Source: Fulvivirgaceae bacterium JP3-4 (GTDB lineage: Bacteria; Bacteroidota; Bacteroidia; Cytophagales; Cyclobacteriaceae). Taken from it: DNA of 64,000 nt. This document shows positions 39,735 to 48,452 of the stretch, piece after piece. The DNA lies in NCBI GenBank assembly GCA_029309925.1, contig JARKND010000001.1, positions 496,001 to 560,000 of the forward strand. Reading direction: 5' to 3'. A program made the position numbers and the translations under genes. Under the pieces are notes generated by a model, which did no database searches, was not told where the DNA came from, and saw only the letters and a program-made list of their open reading frames with translations. Each line of letters opens with the position of its first letter. Within the stretch, counting starts at the first letter, position 1.

Positions 39735-39872
39735 TAGAATCACGTGGATCGTTGTTACCTGTGATTCTTATCCACCAAAGATGCTGAGATAAAAGTACGG
39801 GGCTTCCTTGAAATCAAATACCAAATAAAGACCATTTTAAATATCGTAAAGTTCACCCGGTTGATCCCGCAT

Positions 39873-40277
39873 TCAGATGATACGAATCCAATTAATTGCG
39901 CTCGCAAGATCTCTGAATATTCTGTAGCGCGATTCTCCCGAGTAAGGTCTCAGTAAGTGAAAGAGGATGCGTGTGCGAAAGTTTTTTGTAAGGACAGCGA
40001 ACCGTTTGAATCCATCGATGTTTGCTTTTCTGAACGCAAGTGTCTCGATCAGCGATAGGTTACGCGCCTGCGATACATCGATAATGAGTGCCTGCAGTTT
40101 GACAAGCTGTGATCGTTGTGTGAGAAAGCTGAGCGCATTTCTTATTCCTTCTCTGAGCCCGGTGTCGTTGTTCACCGTTACCAGGACCGCGTCAGCACCA
40201 ATCGTTCGGATTGTTAAACAGTTGTCTACAAAAAGAATTTTTCTTCTTGTCTCAAGGTCTGCGAGTGTTGAAATCAT
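39873..40277 (-). CDS. Second SpoIIAA/STAS-like small protein
   Basis: The 134-residue protein alternates strands and helices: KILFVDNCLTIRTIGADAVLVTVN, ALIIDVSQARNLSLIETLAF, FKRFAVLTKN, and a last helix IFRDLASAINWIRII (pieces). The layout matches that of the protein at 36482-36892, including a final helix of the form phi-F-x-x-x-x-x-A-x-x-W-phi, though overall identity is low. It is convergent with the DISM kinase gene. The ATG at 40277 is preferred to a TTG two codons earlier. Function unknown; a signalling role is suggested by the location. Confidence 0.65.
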   Translation of the reverse strand: MISTLADLETRRKILFVDNCLTIRTIGADAVLVTVNNDTGLREGIRNALSFLTQRSQLVKLQALIIDVSQARNLSLIETLAFRKANIDGFKRFAVLTKNFRTRILFHLLRPYSGESRYRIFRDLASAINWIRII

Positions 40278-40370
40278 GCTCAAAGGAAATCAAACCCGGT
40301 ACGGGATTTTATCAGCATAGGTTCAATCTATGTGCTGCGAAGCCCCTGAAAATAGAGTATTGATTAGCGA

Positions 40371-40946
40371 CTATCCCGCACTGAAAAACTCCTTCGCTTT
40401 TTCTTTAACACTGGTGTGAAAAAAGATCCAGAGGAGTTCGCGGAGTTTGCCTTGAAGGAGCATTGCCCAATTGTTTTTGTCTTTGTATGACTGGTAGTAA
40501 AGCAAGATGGAATCAGTAAAGACTTTTATTTTATCGTTGAGCGGTATCTTCAGTAAAATGGGTGCCGTGTTAGCGGGTTCGAGTTCGAATGGCAGAAGCG
40601 CATATTTCAGCGAGGGCTCATCAAATGATATCATCAGGCACCGAAATATTTTTTTGTGCTCAGTTGGAATCGACATCGATACCGAACAATTCTTCTTCAT
40701 CATGATAGCCTCATCTTTATGAACAAGCTCCGTCATGGTGTCGTCATTCACACTAAGCGAGCCATCGAGTATGATCACCAGTGTATGAAGTGTAAATTCA
40801 AGAGGACTGTTATCATCTTTGACCAGGGGTGAATCGAAGAGAAAGACTTCAACGCCTGCACCATCAATACGGTGGGGCAGCATCTTAAATGCATCGGGCA
40901 CTTGCAGTCTTTTCATTGGAGAAATGTAATGACCAAAGGTAGCCAT
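40371..40946 (-). CDS. AraC-type sensor domain without DNA-binding domain
   Basis: The 191-residue protein resembles the N-terminal half of AraC-type regulators of the kind encoded at 43497: a cupin-like core (HTLVIILDGSLSVND, HKDEAIMMKKNCSVSMSIPTEHKKIF) followed by the helical linker ending GKLRELLWIFF. The frame then stops, where a full regulator would continue into about 100 residues of helix-turn-helix. No HTH-coding sequence is seen in other frames downstream. It may be a truncated relic or a free ligand-binding module that acts on another AraC protein nearby. Confidence 0.65.
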   Translation of the reverse strand: MATFGHYISPMKRLQVPDAFKMLPHRIDGAGVEVFLFDSPLVKDDNSPLEFTLHTLVIILDGSLSVNDDTMTELVHKDEAIMMKKNCSVSMSIPTEHKKIFRCLMISFDEPSLKYALLPFELEPANTAPILLKIPLNDKIKVFTDSILLYYQSYKDKNNWAMLLQGKLRELLWIFFHTSVKEKAKEFFSAG

Positions 40947-41000
40947 TACTCAAGAAACCGGGGACACTTTTGCAGGATATATTTTTAAAAATGTACGTGC

Positions 41001-41077
41001 AGAAAAAAGAAAAAAGGAAATAAGCACTACTCTGAATTTCTCCGACAGCCGTTTTCAGAATAGTGACCTATTTCCTT
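41001..41077 (-). terminator. Terminator of the TonB receptor gene
   Basis: On the minus strand AAGGAAATAGGTCACTATTC pairs with GAGTAGTGCTTATTTCCTT (a stem of about 20 pairs with small defects) and is followed by TTTTCTTTTTT. It lies about 125 bases past the receptor stop codon; the bases between show nothing. Confidence 0.7.
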
Positions 41078-41204
41078 GAAATCCCCCATTAAAAATCAGA
41101 ATCGGTTTTCAACTTTATGGCTGTGGAGTAGCGAATTGATCCTGATATGCTAATGTAGGAATTGCAATTCCCATAAATTATTGTCTGATGTTCAATTCAT
41201 GTTT

Positions 41205-43394
41205 TTACAAGTTTTCGATGTCAGGTCTATATGTAAATCCAATTGATACTTCAATTCCGCGTGCGGGAAAGTGATCGGTGAAATCAAGAGACGATGATGG
41301 ATAAGTATATTTTGTGTTGAACATATTTCGAAGCGTGGCCTGCAAGCCGATTGGTGAATTCTGTGGCTCATAAATTATATTGAGGCGTCCGACAAAGTAA
41401 TTGCTTACTACATCTCGTGTATCACTCAGACTTTTTGCGAAACGTGCGCGGTAGTTGAACCCCGTGTTTATGTTGATACGTTTGTACCTAAGATTGTAAT
41501 CACCGTTGATCATGGTATTGGGCTGGTATGCGATGGGATTTCCGTAACCATCGTTGCTTCCAAAATATTGTGTGAAGTTCAGCGCAAATGTTGAGTTATT
41601 GATTCTTGTGATTACTTTCCCATCCACACCATTGTTCATTTGGTCTTTCTCAGCGGAGGTGTTTATAAACTGTCCGATAAATCCTTGCGCGCGAAGTGCG
41701 TCAGTAATTGACGCGTTTGTTTCAAGGCGATTTGAGAGCGTTGATCTGAATGCCCCGATCTCAACACGAAGATTATCGGATAAATTTCCAATCCACTGCA
41801 ATTGGAATGTTCTCATTCTTTCCGGGCGGTTATTTGGATTTCCGAGGATTGAAACGGAAGACAGTGTTTCGAAGCCATTAGGTATCCGAGTCGCAGTTCC
41901 GTACAAGAGTTTGATTGTGTTCGATTCGTTTACCGTGTATACGAAAGATGCGCGAGGGTTGAGCTCGCTATATCGCTGGGCAACAAGAATGCCTGTACCG
42001 GAGTAGGTGTCGAGCCGGAGCCCAGCGGCTACATTTAGTTTCTCAAATATTGTGTAGTCGGCCTGTGCGAACCCTGCGAGTGTCTTGCGCGATGCACCAG
42101 GGTCGAAAAGCCAATTGTTTTTGGCATCATCGATGCGTCTGAATGGCGTGAACATCAAAGGGTCTAGATTGAGTTCACTGAGTCGCTCAGCGTGAAGAAT
42201 TTTGTCATCGGCTACATAAACGCCTACAACCAGGTTATTGCTGCCCCGATAGTTTGAAATGAATTGCACCTCCGCATCTAACGATCGAGTATCTGCGCCC
42301 TGCCCATCCATGAAAAATGACGTGCTGACTTCCGAGCCGTGCCTGGTCAGTTCGAGCGTATCGAGAATTGCGTACCCTGCATCGTCAACAAGCAATCCGC
42401 TACCATCGGGTGTTAACTTGAATTGTGGGATCAGCGCCACTTCGGTCCAATTATCCTGATGCCACCCTGCCAGGAGTTTGATCTTCGATTTGTTGCTAAG
42501 CTTTATTGTTTTATCGGTGCCGATGGCATATGCATACATATTGAGTGTCAGTTCATCCATATTGGATGGGTTAACGCCATTGAAACCGGTAACTGTTTTT
42601 CTGCTTTGGTTAGAAATTTTCGAAAATAGGTTGAAGCTGCCATTGCTGATGAAGACTTCTCCATCAATGGCATGATTTACACCATCGTTGATGTCGGCAT
42701 TTCCAAAGAGTGAATTCTTGACTGATAAAGTTTGTCCTTGCTCTTTAAAGTAGCGGAATGCAGTGCTTAGGGTTCCCTGCTTTCCGATCCCAACAGTTGC
42801 TGCGTTGTTGACTGTGACACCCTTCGATGTTGGAATATAGTTGGCAGAAACGATAACCTCATCCTTCGAATTTTGCGAAAATCTCTTTGTGATAATATTT
42901 ACCACACATGTGAATGCGCCCGTACCGTACAATGCGGACCCCGGGCCGCGAATAATTTCTACGCGTTCAATATTGTTAAGGAGATACTCTTCTCCTCCAA
43001 AACGATTGCCGGGAAGAAATGCGTTGAGCCGCTGTCCGTTAAAAAGGACAAGCATGTTCTGGCCGGTATCGAAACGGAAACCAAAGCCCACATTTTGATT
43101 AGTAGGCTCGCCAATTCCCCAATTAGCGCGGTCTTCGTGGTTGTTGGCGATATCGTTGAGAATATGCGCAAGATGTTGATATCCTCGCGCCTTTATTTGT
43201 TCAGCTGTTATAATTTCAATCACAGCGGGGGATGCATCAGATTTACCCTCAGTCTTTGTTGCTGTGGTGATCGGAAGGTTAAGAAGTTGCTCAAGGGATA
43301 ACTCATATAAATCCGTTGGCTGCGGATCATTTTGCTGCGCGAACGTAACTAGCGGAATCGCAAGAATAATTGCGAGAATCTTGTGTGTTTTCAT
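41205..43394 (-). CDS. TonB-dependent outer membrane receptor
   Basis: The 729-residue protein has a signal peptide (cleavage after VTFAQ, about residue 20), then DLYELSLEQLLNLPITTATKT, which serves as the TonB-box region typical of one receptor group, a plug domain (about 50-175, with IERVEIIRGPGSALYGTGAF) and a 22-strand barrel ending in IGFTYRPDIENL. It imports a large ligand, of unknown identity, using TonB energy. No carboxypeptidase-regulatory domain is present, so it is not of the SusC type and has no SusD partner. It follows a divergently placed signalling operon and lies just downstream of an AraC gene on the same strand. Confidence 0.93.
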   Translation of the reverse strand: MKTHKILAIILAIPLVTFAQQNDPQPTDLYELSLEQLLNLPITTATKTEGKSDASPAVIEIITAEQIKARGYQHLAHILNDIANNHEDRANWGIGEPTNQNVGFGFRFDTGQNMLVLFNGQRLNAFLPGNRFGGEEYLLNNIERVEIIRGPGSALYGTGAFTCVVNIITKRFSQNSKDEVIVSANYIPTSKGVTVNNAATVGIGKQGTLSTAFRYFKEQGQTLSVKNSLFGNADINDGVNHAIDGEVFISNGSFNLFSKISNQSRKTVTGFNGVNPSNMDELTLNMYAYAIGTDKTIKLSNKSKIKLLAGWHQDNWTEVALIPQFKLTPDGSGLLVDDAGYAILDTLELTRHGSEVSTSFFMDGQGADTRSLDAEVQFISNYRGSNNLVVGVYVADDKILHAERLSELNLDPLMFTPFRRIDDAKNNWLFDPGASRKTLAGFAQADYTIFEKLNVAAGLRLDTYSGTGILVAQRYSELNPRASFVYTVNESNTIKLLYGTATRIPNGFETLSSVSILGNPNNRPERMRTFQLQWIGNLSDNLRVEIGAFRSTLSNRLETNASITDALRAQGFIGQFINTSAEKDQMNNGVDGKVITRINNSTFALNFTQYFGSNDGYGNPIAYQPNTMINGDYNLRYKRININTGFNYRARFAKSLSDTRDVVSNYFVGRLNIIYEPQNSPIGLQATLRNMFNTKYTYPSSSLDFTDHFPARGIEVSIGFTYRPDIENL

Positions 43395-43496
43395 TTCACG
43401 GGTGTTTTAAGTATCTCCGTAAAATTGGGGGGTGTTGCAATTATTAAATATCCATCGAAAGCCAATTAATGTTGCAACAAGGCCACTCGTGGATTT

Positions 43497-44339
43497 TCAC
43501 GCTGCAGTCAATTTATACTGCAACTGTTTGGGTGTAATCCCAAATTTCGCCTTGAACGTCTGTATAAAGTGGGATGGATTTTCAAACCCAACTTCAAAGC
43601 AAATCTCTGAAATCGTTTTGTCTGTCGTGTGAATTAGGTGATAAGCTTCGTCAAGCCTGCGCGTCTGTATCCATTTGCCAGGCGTTGTATGATACAGTTG
43701 CTCAAACTTGCGCTTGAAGGTTGAGATGCTGCAGCCGGCTTTGGCCGAAAGATTTTTCAGGCTTAAATTTTCACGATAGCATTTTTCGAGCATGAAATCC
43801 AATGCGAGTTTCTCACGTTTGTAGATTCCGCGCAGAAAAGCATAGAGTTCATCCTGGTCAAGTGACTGTTTGAGGATCCAGAATAATTCATAGAGCTTAG
43901 ACTCCGAGATTATCTTGAGATCTTTCTTTGTAGTCGCCAATGGCAGGTAAAGTTTCAGGGATTGAATAAAACATTCGAGGTTCACTGACTGGGTAAGCTC
44001 CAGATCGTCAGACATGATCATGTTTCCCGATAGGATTTCGTGGTGTTCGAATGATCTGATGATGTTGCATACTGTGTTGGTGTCCACGAAGCATATCATT
44101 CCATCAAACGGTTCCTCATTTACTTTCCTGATCGAGTAATGCGAAAACTGCTTCATGATAAAGCCTCCGCCTTTCTGCACGATGTGCTTTCCGGATTTGC
44201 TCTGGATCGAGATTGCTCCATCTACAACCAGTACAATAGCTACCTGTTCACCAGGAACGCTTGTGGTTTTGTCATCTCTTTTAAAGATCTGGCAGAACCT
44301 GATTCCTTCACAATCATAATTTGCATGTTGGGGTTCCAT
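43497..44339 (-). CDS. AraC family transcriptional regulator
   Basis: The 280-residue protein has a cupin-like sensor domain (about 15-110), a helical linker and a two-motif AraC DNA-binding domain (about 180-280): LSLKNLSAKAGCSISTFKRKF and ISEICFEVGFENPSHFIQTF, then FGITPKQLQ. The linker and sensor resemble the shorter protein at 40371-40946. It lies 103 bases upstream of the TonB receptor gene, on the same strand, and is the best candidate for its regulator. Three GGCTA boxes at exact 11-base spacing lie upstream of its own start. Confidence 0.92.
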   Translation of the reverse strand: MEPQHANYDCEGIRFCQIFKRDDKTTSVPGEQVAIVLVVDGAISIQSKSGKHIVQKGGGFIMKQFSHYSIRKVNEEPFDGMICFVDTNTVCNIIRSFEHHEILSGNMIMSDDLELTQSVNLECFIQSLKLYLPLATTKKDLKIISESKLYELFWILKQSLDQDELYAFLRGIYKREKLALDFMLEKCYRENLSLKNLSAKAGCSISTFKRKFEQLYHTTPGKWIQTRRLDEAYHLIHTTDKTISEICFEVGFENPSHFIQTFKAKFGITPKQLQYKLTAA

Positions 44340-44915
44340 ACTGCTCCTTTGTTAAGTGGGTTAGCAAGATTAACTGTGAAAGCAGTAAAATGACGAATTT
44401 TTGTAGGCTACAAATGGGCTACATAAAGGCTAAAAACAGCCAATGGGAGGTATACAGATGGTCTACACTGCCATTTTTGGGACCTATTTCCGGGGCGTGA
44501 TAATGAAAATCTGTCAAGTCGTCATATTATTTTACGAAAATTTCTAGCGACAAAATCTGGTAGTATATAGCCTGCATAACCACTAGCTTTTGCGAAATTT
44601 TTTTTGGAATTCCCTTACTTGTTCGTGTTGACCTCCCGGTATCGTACTCATCTCGCTGGCAAATCCCAAATACCGCCAGAACATTTGGTAGAAAGAAGAA
44701 CGCAATTCTCTCAACCTTAACTGTGGCCTGCGCGAGTCACTGAACTTCAACATACAGCAATTGAACCTATAGGGGCAACTCTAAATACAGTTGCCCCTGT
44801 ATCTTTCCGGAAAGTTTTGTGGATTCATGGATATTTTCCATCGTCACCAAAACGACAGGCTGAAACGATATTCGAATCTCAACCTCGAATATGAACACGA
44901 AACTGAAAGGACAGC
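44340..44915. other. 576-base gene-free region with a 10-base inverted repeat
   Basis: No reading frame of note occurs. Apart from the GGCTA boxes the region holds a perfect inverted repeat, AGGGGCAACT (44771-44780) and AGTTGCCCCT (44789-44798), with an 8-base loop and no T-run. It is about 118 bases before the PAS kinase start and would form a stable hairpin in that leader. Confidence 0.5.
44406..44432. promoter_or_regulatory. Three GGCTA boxes spaced 11 bases apart
   Basis: GGCTA starts at 44406, 44417 and 44428, so each box is one helical turn from the next, and an inverse AGCC follows at about 44438. Tandem same-face boxes are the usual form of an AraC-family binding site. They lie 67-93 bases upstream of the AraC gene start. 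Confidence 0.45.
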
Positions 44916-46406
44916 ATGATTTCGCTCGAGAATACATCGCTTTCGAATTTTTATGAGAGCATCATCGAGAATGCAGAGTCGAACGTTTTGATCCTCGACA
45001 ATAATTTTACCATAATAAGTTTTAATCAGGGCTTCTACTGGGCGTTTCGTGATGCACACGATATTCACATCGGCAAGGGGGAAAACCTCTTCAAGATAAT
45101 GCAACAGGTTACACCCGATGTTGCCGATCGATGGATGGGCCGATGCACCGCTGCCTTAAAAGGCCTTTCAATCAGTGACGAAGAGGAGTTCGAATCGAAT
45201 GGCCGACAGATTGCATGGAAAGTATATTATAAGTCTGTGCGCCTGGGTGGCGAACAATTCGTTTCAATCTATACGCGCAACATTAGCGCTAACAAGTTAT
45301 TTCAAAACAAAATTCTGATTCATGAAGCGAATCTGAGAACGATTATCAACTCGCTCCATGCAAGCATATGGCTCGTTAACGACAAATTCGAAGTCATCGA
45401 TTTCAATGACAGTACTTTCAGCTACTTTCTCAATTCTTATAGTATAAGCCTGATTCCGTCTAAAAGTTTTATCGAACTTTTGCCAGAAGCCTCCGGCTTG
45501 CGCCAGACCTGGCAGGATCGGTTTAATGTTGCCATGATCAGCAGAGAGACAACCTCGTTCCTCGATCACGTGAATGTTGGCGGAAATGAAGTTACATGCG
45601 AAACGCGAATCATTCCCGTGCTTTCCGGAGATCACGTTATTGGTTTGACGATTTCAATGGAGGACATCACGCAGAAGGTCGCAGATGAGCGGTTGCAACG
45701 CGCACAGATGAGTGAACTCATTAAACTGAATTCTGAACTTGATAAATTCGTGTACAGCGCATCCCATGATCTTCGTGCACCGGTTTTATCGATCATGGGT
45801 GTGATGAATTTAATGAAACGCGAGTCACCAAAGGATCAGCTTTATTTCAGCCATATCGATTCCAGTGTTCGCAAGCTCGACAACTTTGTGACCAACGTCA
45901 TTAATTATTCACGGAACAATAAGCTTGATGTGATTCCCGAGAAAATCGACTTTCAGCTGCTTTTGGATCGCATTTGTGACGGACTCGGGTACCTGGAAGG
46001 ATCAAGAGTTGTCAAGTGTGAACGCCTTGTCAATGAACAGGTGCCATTTCACACCGATGTGGACCGACTGACAATCATCTTCCGCAATCTGCTCACGAAC
46101 GCCTTCCAGTATTTTGATCGCACAAAATCCTGCAGGCTTACCATCAATGTTCAGGTCAATTCACAGTTTGCTATTATTACGTTTAAGGATAACGGGATAG
46201 GGATCGATCCCGCGTTGCAAGACCGCGTCTTCGAGATGTTTTTTCGCGCGTCAGAGGCGAGCAACGGATCGGGTCTCGGGTTGTACGTTGCGAAAAATGC
46301 GGTGGAGCGGCTTGGGGGAGAAATCGAACTCACGTCCGTGTTTGAGGTCGGGACGGAAATTGTGATCAGGCTTCCCAATATGCTCACCATGCAACTGACT
46401 GAATAA
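44916..46406 (+). CDS. Cytoplasmic PAS sensor histidine kinase
   Basis: The 496-residue protein has no membrane segment. Two PAS domains are seen at about residues 10-125 (NAESNVLILDNNFTIISFNQGF, in part) and 135-255 (HASIWLVNDKFEVIDFND, VIGLTISMEDITQKVADE). A histidine kinase core follows: H284 in SASHDLRAPVLSI, NLLTNAFQYF, KDNGIGID and GSGLGLYVAK. No receiver domain is fused and none is encoded nearby. The next gene, an AraC regulator with a possible zinc site, starts about 100 bases downstream on the same strand. Confidence 0.94.
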   Translation: MISLENTSLSNFYESIIENAESNVLILDNNFTIISFNQGFYWAFRDAHDIHIGKGENLFKIMQQVTPDVADRWMGRCTAALKGLSISDEEEFESNGRQIAWKVYYKSVRLGGEQFVSIYTRNISANKLFQNKILIHEANLRTIINSLHASIWLVNDKFEVIDFNDSTFSYFLNSYSISLIPSKSFIELLPEASGLRQTWQDRFNVAMISRETTSFLDHVNVGGNEVTCETRIIPVLSGDHVIGLTISMEDITQKVADERLQRAQMSELIKLNSELDKFVYSASHDLRAPVLSIMGVMNLMKRESPKDQLYFSHIDSSVRKLDNFVTNVINYSRNNKLDVIPEKIDFQLLLDRICDGLGYLEGSRVVKCERLVNEQVPFHTDVDRLTIIFRNLLTNAFQYFDRTKSCRLTINVQVNSQFAIITFKDNGIGIDPALQDRVFEMFFRASEASNGSGLGLYVAKNAVERLGGEIELTSVFEVGTEIVIRLPNMLTMQLTE

Positions 46407-46510
46407 ATTCCAAAACCGGACGGATTTGATCGGCATCGACCATACCTAGCTGATCAATCTCCCCGTATCATTCAATATATCAATCGGTATAATAATTGAG
46501 CGATAGTGAC

Positions 46511-47431
46511 ATGCTTTCGTCAGACTGTCCGTACTGCTCCCAGGCAACCAAAAAGGGTGAACTATTCTGTTCGCAGCATGACAAAGATATGAGTTCGCTC
46601 AAGAGTGGCGTTTTCTGCATCACTACGGATAAACTCGAAGAATGTGACTGGCATGTGACTCGCCTGTCACTTAATTTTAACCTGGATGGCCCACAAGTCT
46701 ATCAAGCTGGAAGCAGGTCATTCACGATCCGGCCTGAATCATTCTTGCTTATCAACGAGGGACAGCGTTTTAAAACATCGTCAGACAGCCGCTACGCGAA
46801 TCGAATGATAACGATTGCTTTTAAAACCGGACTCGCAGCGTCTATCATGAGTTCGCTCACAATGGGGCCTGATCATGCCCTTGATAACCCTTTCCGCAAT
46901 TCATCAGGTAACGCTGAATTCTTCGAAAAAACTTATTCAACGGATGCTGTTGTAAGTCATGCAGTAGCAAGCCTTGTTGATGTGGATGTTGAATCAGAGG
47001 CGCTGGACCAGGCGCTGGAAAACCTTCTTGTGTACATATTACAAAAGCAATTGGATCTCCGGAAGGAAGTATTATCAATAAGCAAATGCAAGGTGTCTAC
47101 GAAGATTGAAATCTTCAGGAGGTTGCAGTGGTCAATGGATTTCCTTCGGGAGAATTTTGCCAGCGGCATCACCGTTGACAATCTCGCTGCTGAAGCTTGT
47201 CTGTCAGCCTTTCATTACAAGCGACTCTTCACAGAGGTTTTTAAAACTTCCCCTTATCAGTACCTGATCAATTTACGGCTTGAAAAATCCCAGGCACTTT
47301 TGAAAGAGCAGATGATGGTAGCTGACGTATGTCGCGCGGTGGGATGGAAAGATCCTTCTTCCTTCACGCGCCTGTTTAAAAAGCGTTTTGCAACAACTCC
47401 CCAAAAATTCAGAAACGAAGTGTTCAGCTAG
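46511..47431 (+). CDS. AraC family regulator with N-terminal Cys/His cluster
   Basis: The 306-residue protein ends in a normal AraC DNA-binding domain (about 205-306: ITVDNLAAEACLSAFHYKRLF, VADVCRAVGWKDPSSFTRLFKKRF, TTPQKFR). The sensor part looks cupin-like (FTIRPESFLLINEGQRF). The first 25 residues carry C6-x2-C9-x10-C20-x2-H23, a spacing that would bind zinc or another metal and is not usual in AraC proteins. The frame opens five codons earlier with TTG; the ATG at 46511 keeps the cluster. The target is unknown. Confidence 0.88.
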   Translation: MLSSDCPYCSQATKKGELFCSQHDKDMSSLKSGVFCITTDKLEECDWHVTRLSLNFNLDGPQVYQAGSRSFTIRPESFLLINEGQRFKTSSDSRYANRMITIAFKTGLAASIMSSLTMGPDHALDNPFRNSSGNAEFFEKTYSTDAVVSHAVASLVDVDVESEALDQALENLLVYILQKQLDLRKEVLSISKCKVSTKIEIFRRLQWSMDFLRENFASGITVDNLAAEACLSAFHYKRLFTEVFKTSPYQYLINLRLEKSQALLKEQMMVADVCRAVGWKDPSSFTRLFKKRFATTPQKFRNEVFS

Positions 47432-47531
47432 TGGCTGACCTGACTATGCAAATCATGCTAATTTGGATTGAGGCCTTCGTTTTATTTCGTCAACGATTTT
47501 TTTTCCGGATATTGAGTAAAACACATAAAAT

Positions 47532-48407
47532 ATGAACAAGATCATCTCACTTTTCATTTTTGTCATTGCTGCGTCATATGCGAATGCGGATGACAAACCT
47601 ATACTGGTTGATGTAGACTGGCTCAAGTCGAATTTCAACGATCCGAAAGTGGTGGTTCTGCAAGTAAGCTTTCTGAAGTTTGACTATGATCGTGAGCACA
47701 TCGAAGGTTCCCGCTACTTGTGGCCCGGATGGCTCGGCCCGGATTCCCCGGAGGGCGCGTTAAATGTCCCGGAACTTGACAAAGCGACAGTTGTGTTGCA
47801 GGAGCTTGGAATCAACAACGACTCTCATATAATATTGTGTCACATCCGCAATGAAGTCAGCAGTACTGCACGGATCTTTCTGACCCTTGAGCACCTGGGT
47901 TTACGCGGCAAAGTATCTTTTCTTAATGGTGGACTTGAGCAGTGGAAGAAGGCGGGAAATCCGGTTACCACGCAGGTGCCATCGGTGAAGAGAGGGAATG
48001 TGAAAATTAAAGCAGGCGATCTCATCGTTAACAAGGATTATGTTTTGAAAACATTGAAGTCCAGCGATGCCTTTGTAGTAGATGCCCGTGCAACTCGCTT
48101 CTATGATGGCGAGCCTACCGGAAACCCGCGTGACGGACACATCACCGGTGCGAAAAACATTCCGTTTATGGATCTGGTAGATGCAAACAATCTTTACAAG
48201 CCGCTTCCGGAATTGCAGAACTATTTCACACCCGTAGCTTCAAAAGACAAGGAGCTTGTGGTTTACTGTTTCATTGGTCAGACTGCCAGTGTAGTGTATA
48301 TGGCTGGTAGACTTCTTGGCTACAACGTTAAATTATATGACGGGTCGATGCAGGAGTGGAGCCGTATTGACTCGCTGCCGATGGAAAAGACCGAGAAAAA
48401 TCCTTAG
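47532..48407 (+). CDS. Secreted two-domain rhodanese (sulfurtransferase)
   Basis: The 291-residue protein has a signal peptide (cleavage near SYANAD, residue 17) and two rhodanese domains (about 22-145 and 155-285). The C-terminal active loop is YCFIGQTAS with cysteine 246, as expected for the catalytic domain. The N-terminal loop, ILCHIRNEVS, also has a cysteine but departs from the usual inactive form. It moves sulfur from thiosulfate or 3-mercaptopyruvate to a thiophilic acceptor, here in the periplasm. The active loop does not match thiosulfate-type CRKGVT or mercaptopyruvate-type CGSGVT, so the donor is open. Confidence 0.9.
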   Translation: MNKIISLFIFVIAASYANADDKPILVDVDWLKSNFNDPKVVVLQVSFLKFDYDREHIEGSRYLWPGWLGPDSPEGALNVPELDKATVVLQELGINNDSHIILCHIRNEVSSTARIFLTLEHLGLRGKVSFLNGGLEQWKKAGNPVTTQVPSVKRGNVKIKAGDLIVNKDYVLKTLKSSDAFVVDARATRFYDGEPTGNPRDGHITGAKNIPFMDLVDANNLYKPLPELQNYFTPVASKDKELVVYCFIGQTASVVYMAGRLLGYNVKLYDGSMQEWSRIDSLPMEKTEKNP

Positions 48408-48452
48408 CAGACAGAACAGACGGGTGGCATACTTTTTTGCCTGAAAGTATGC

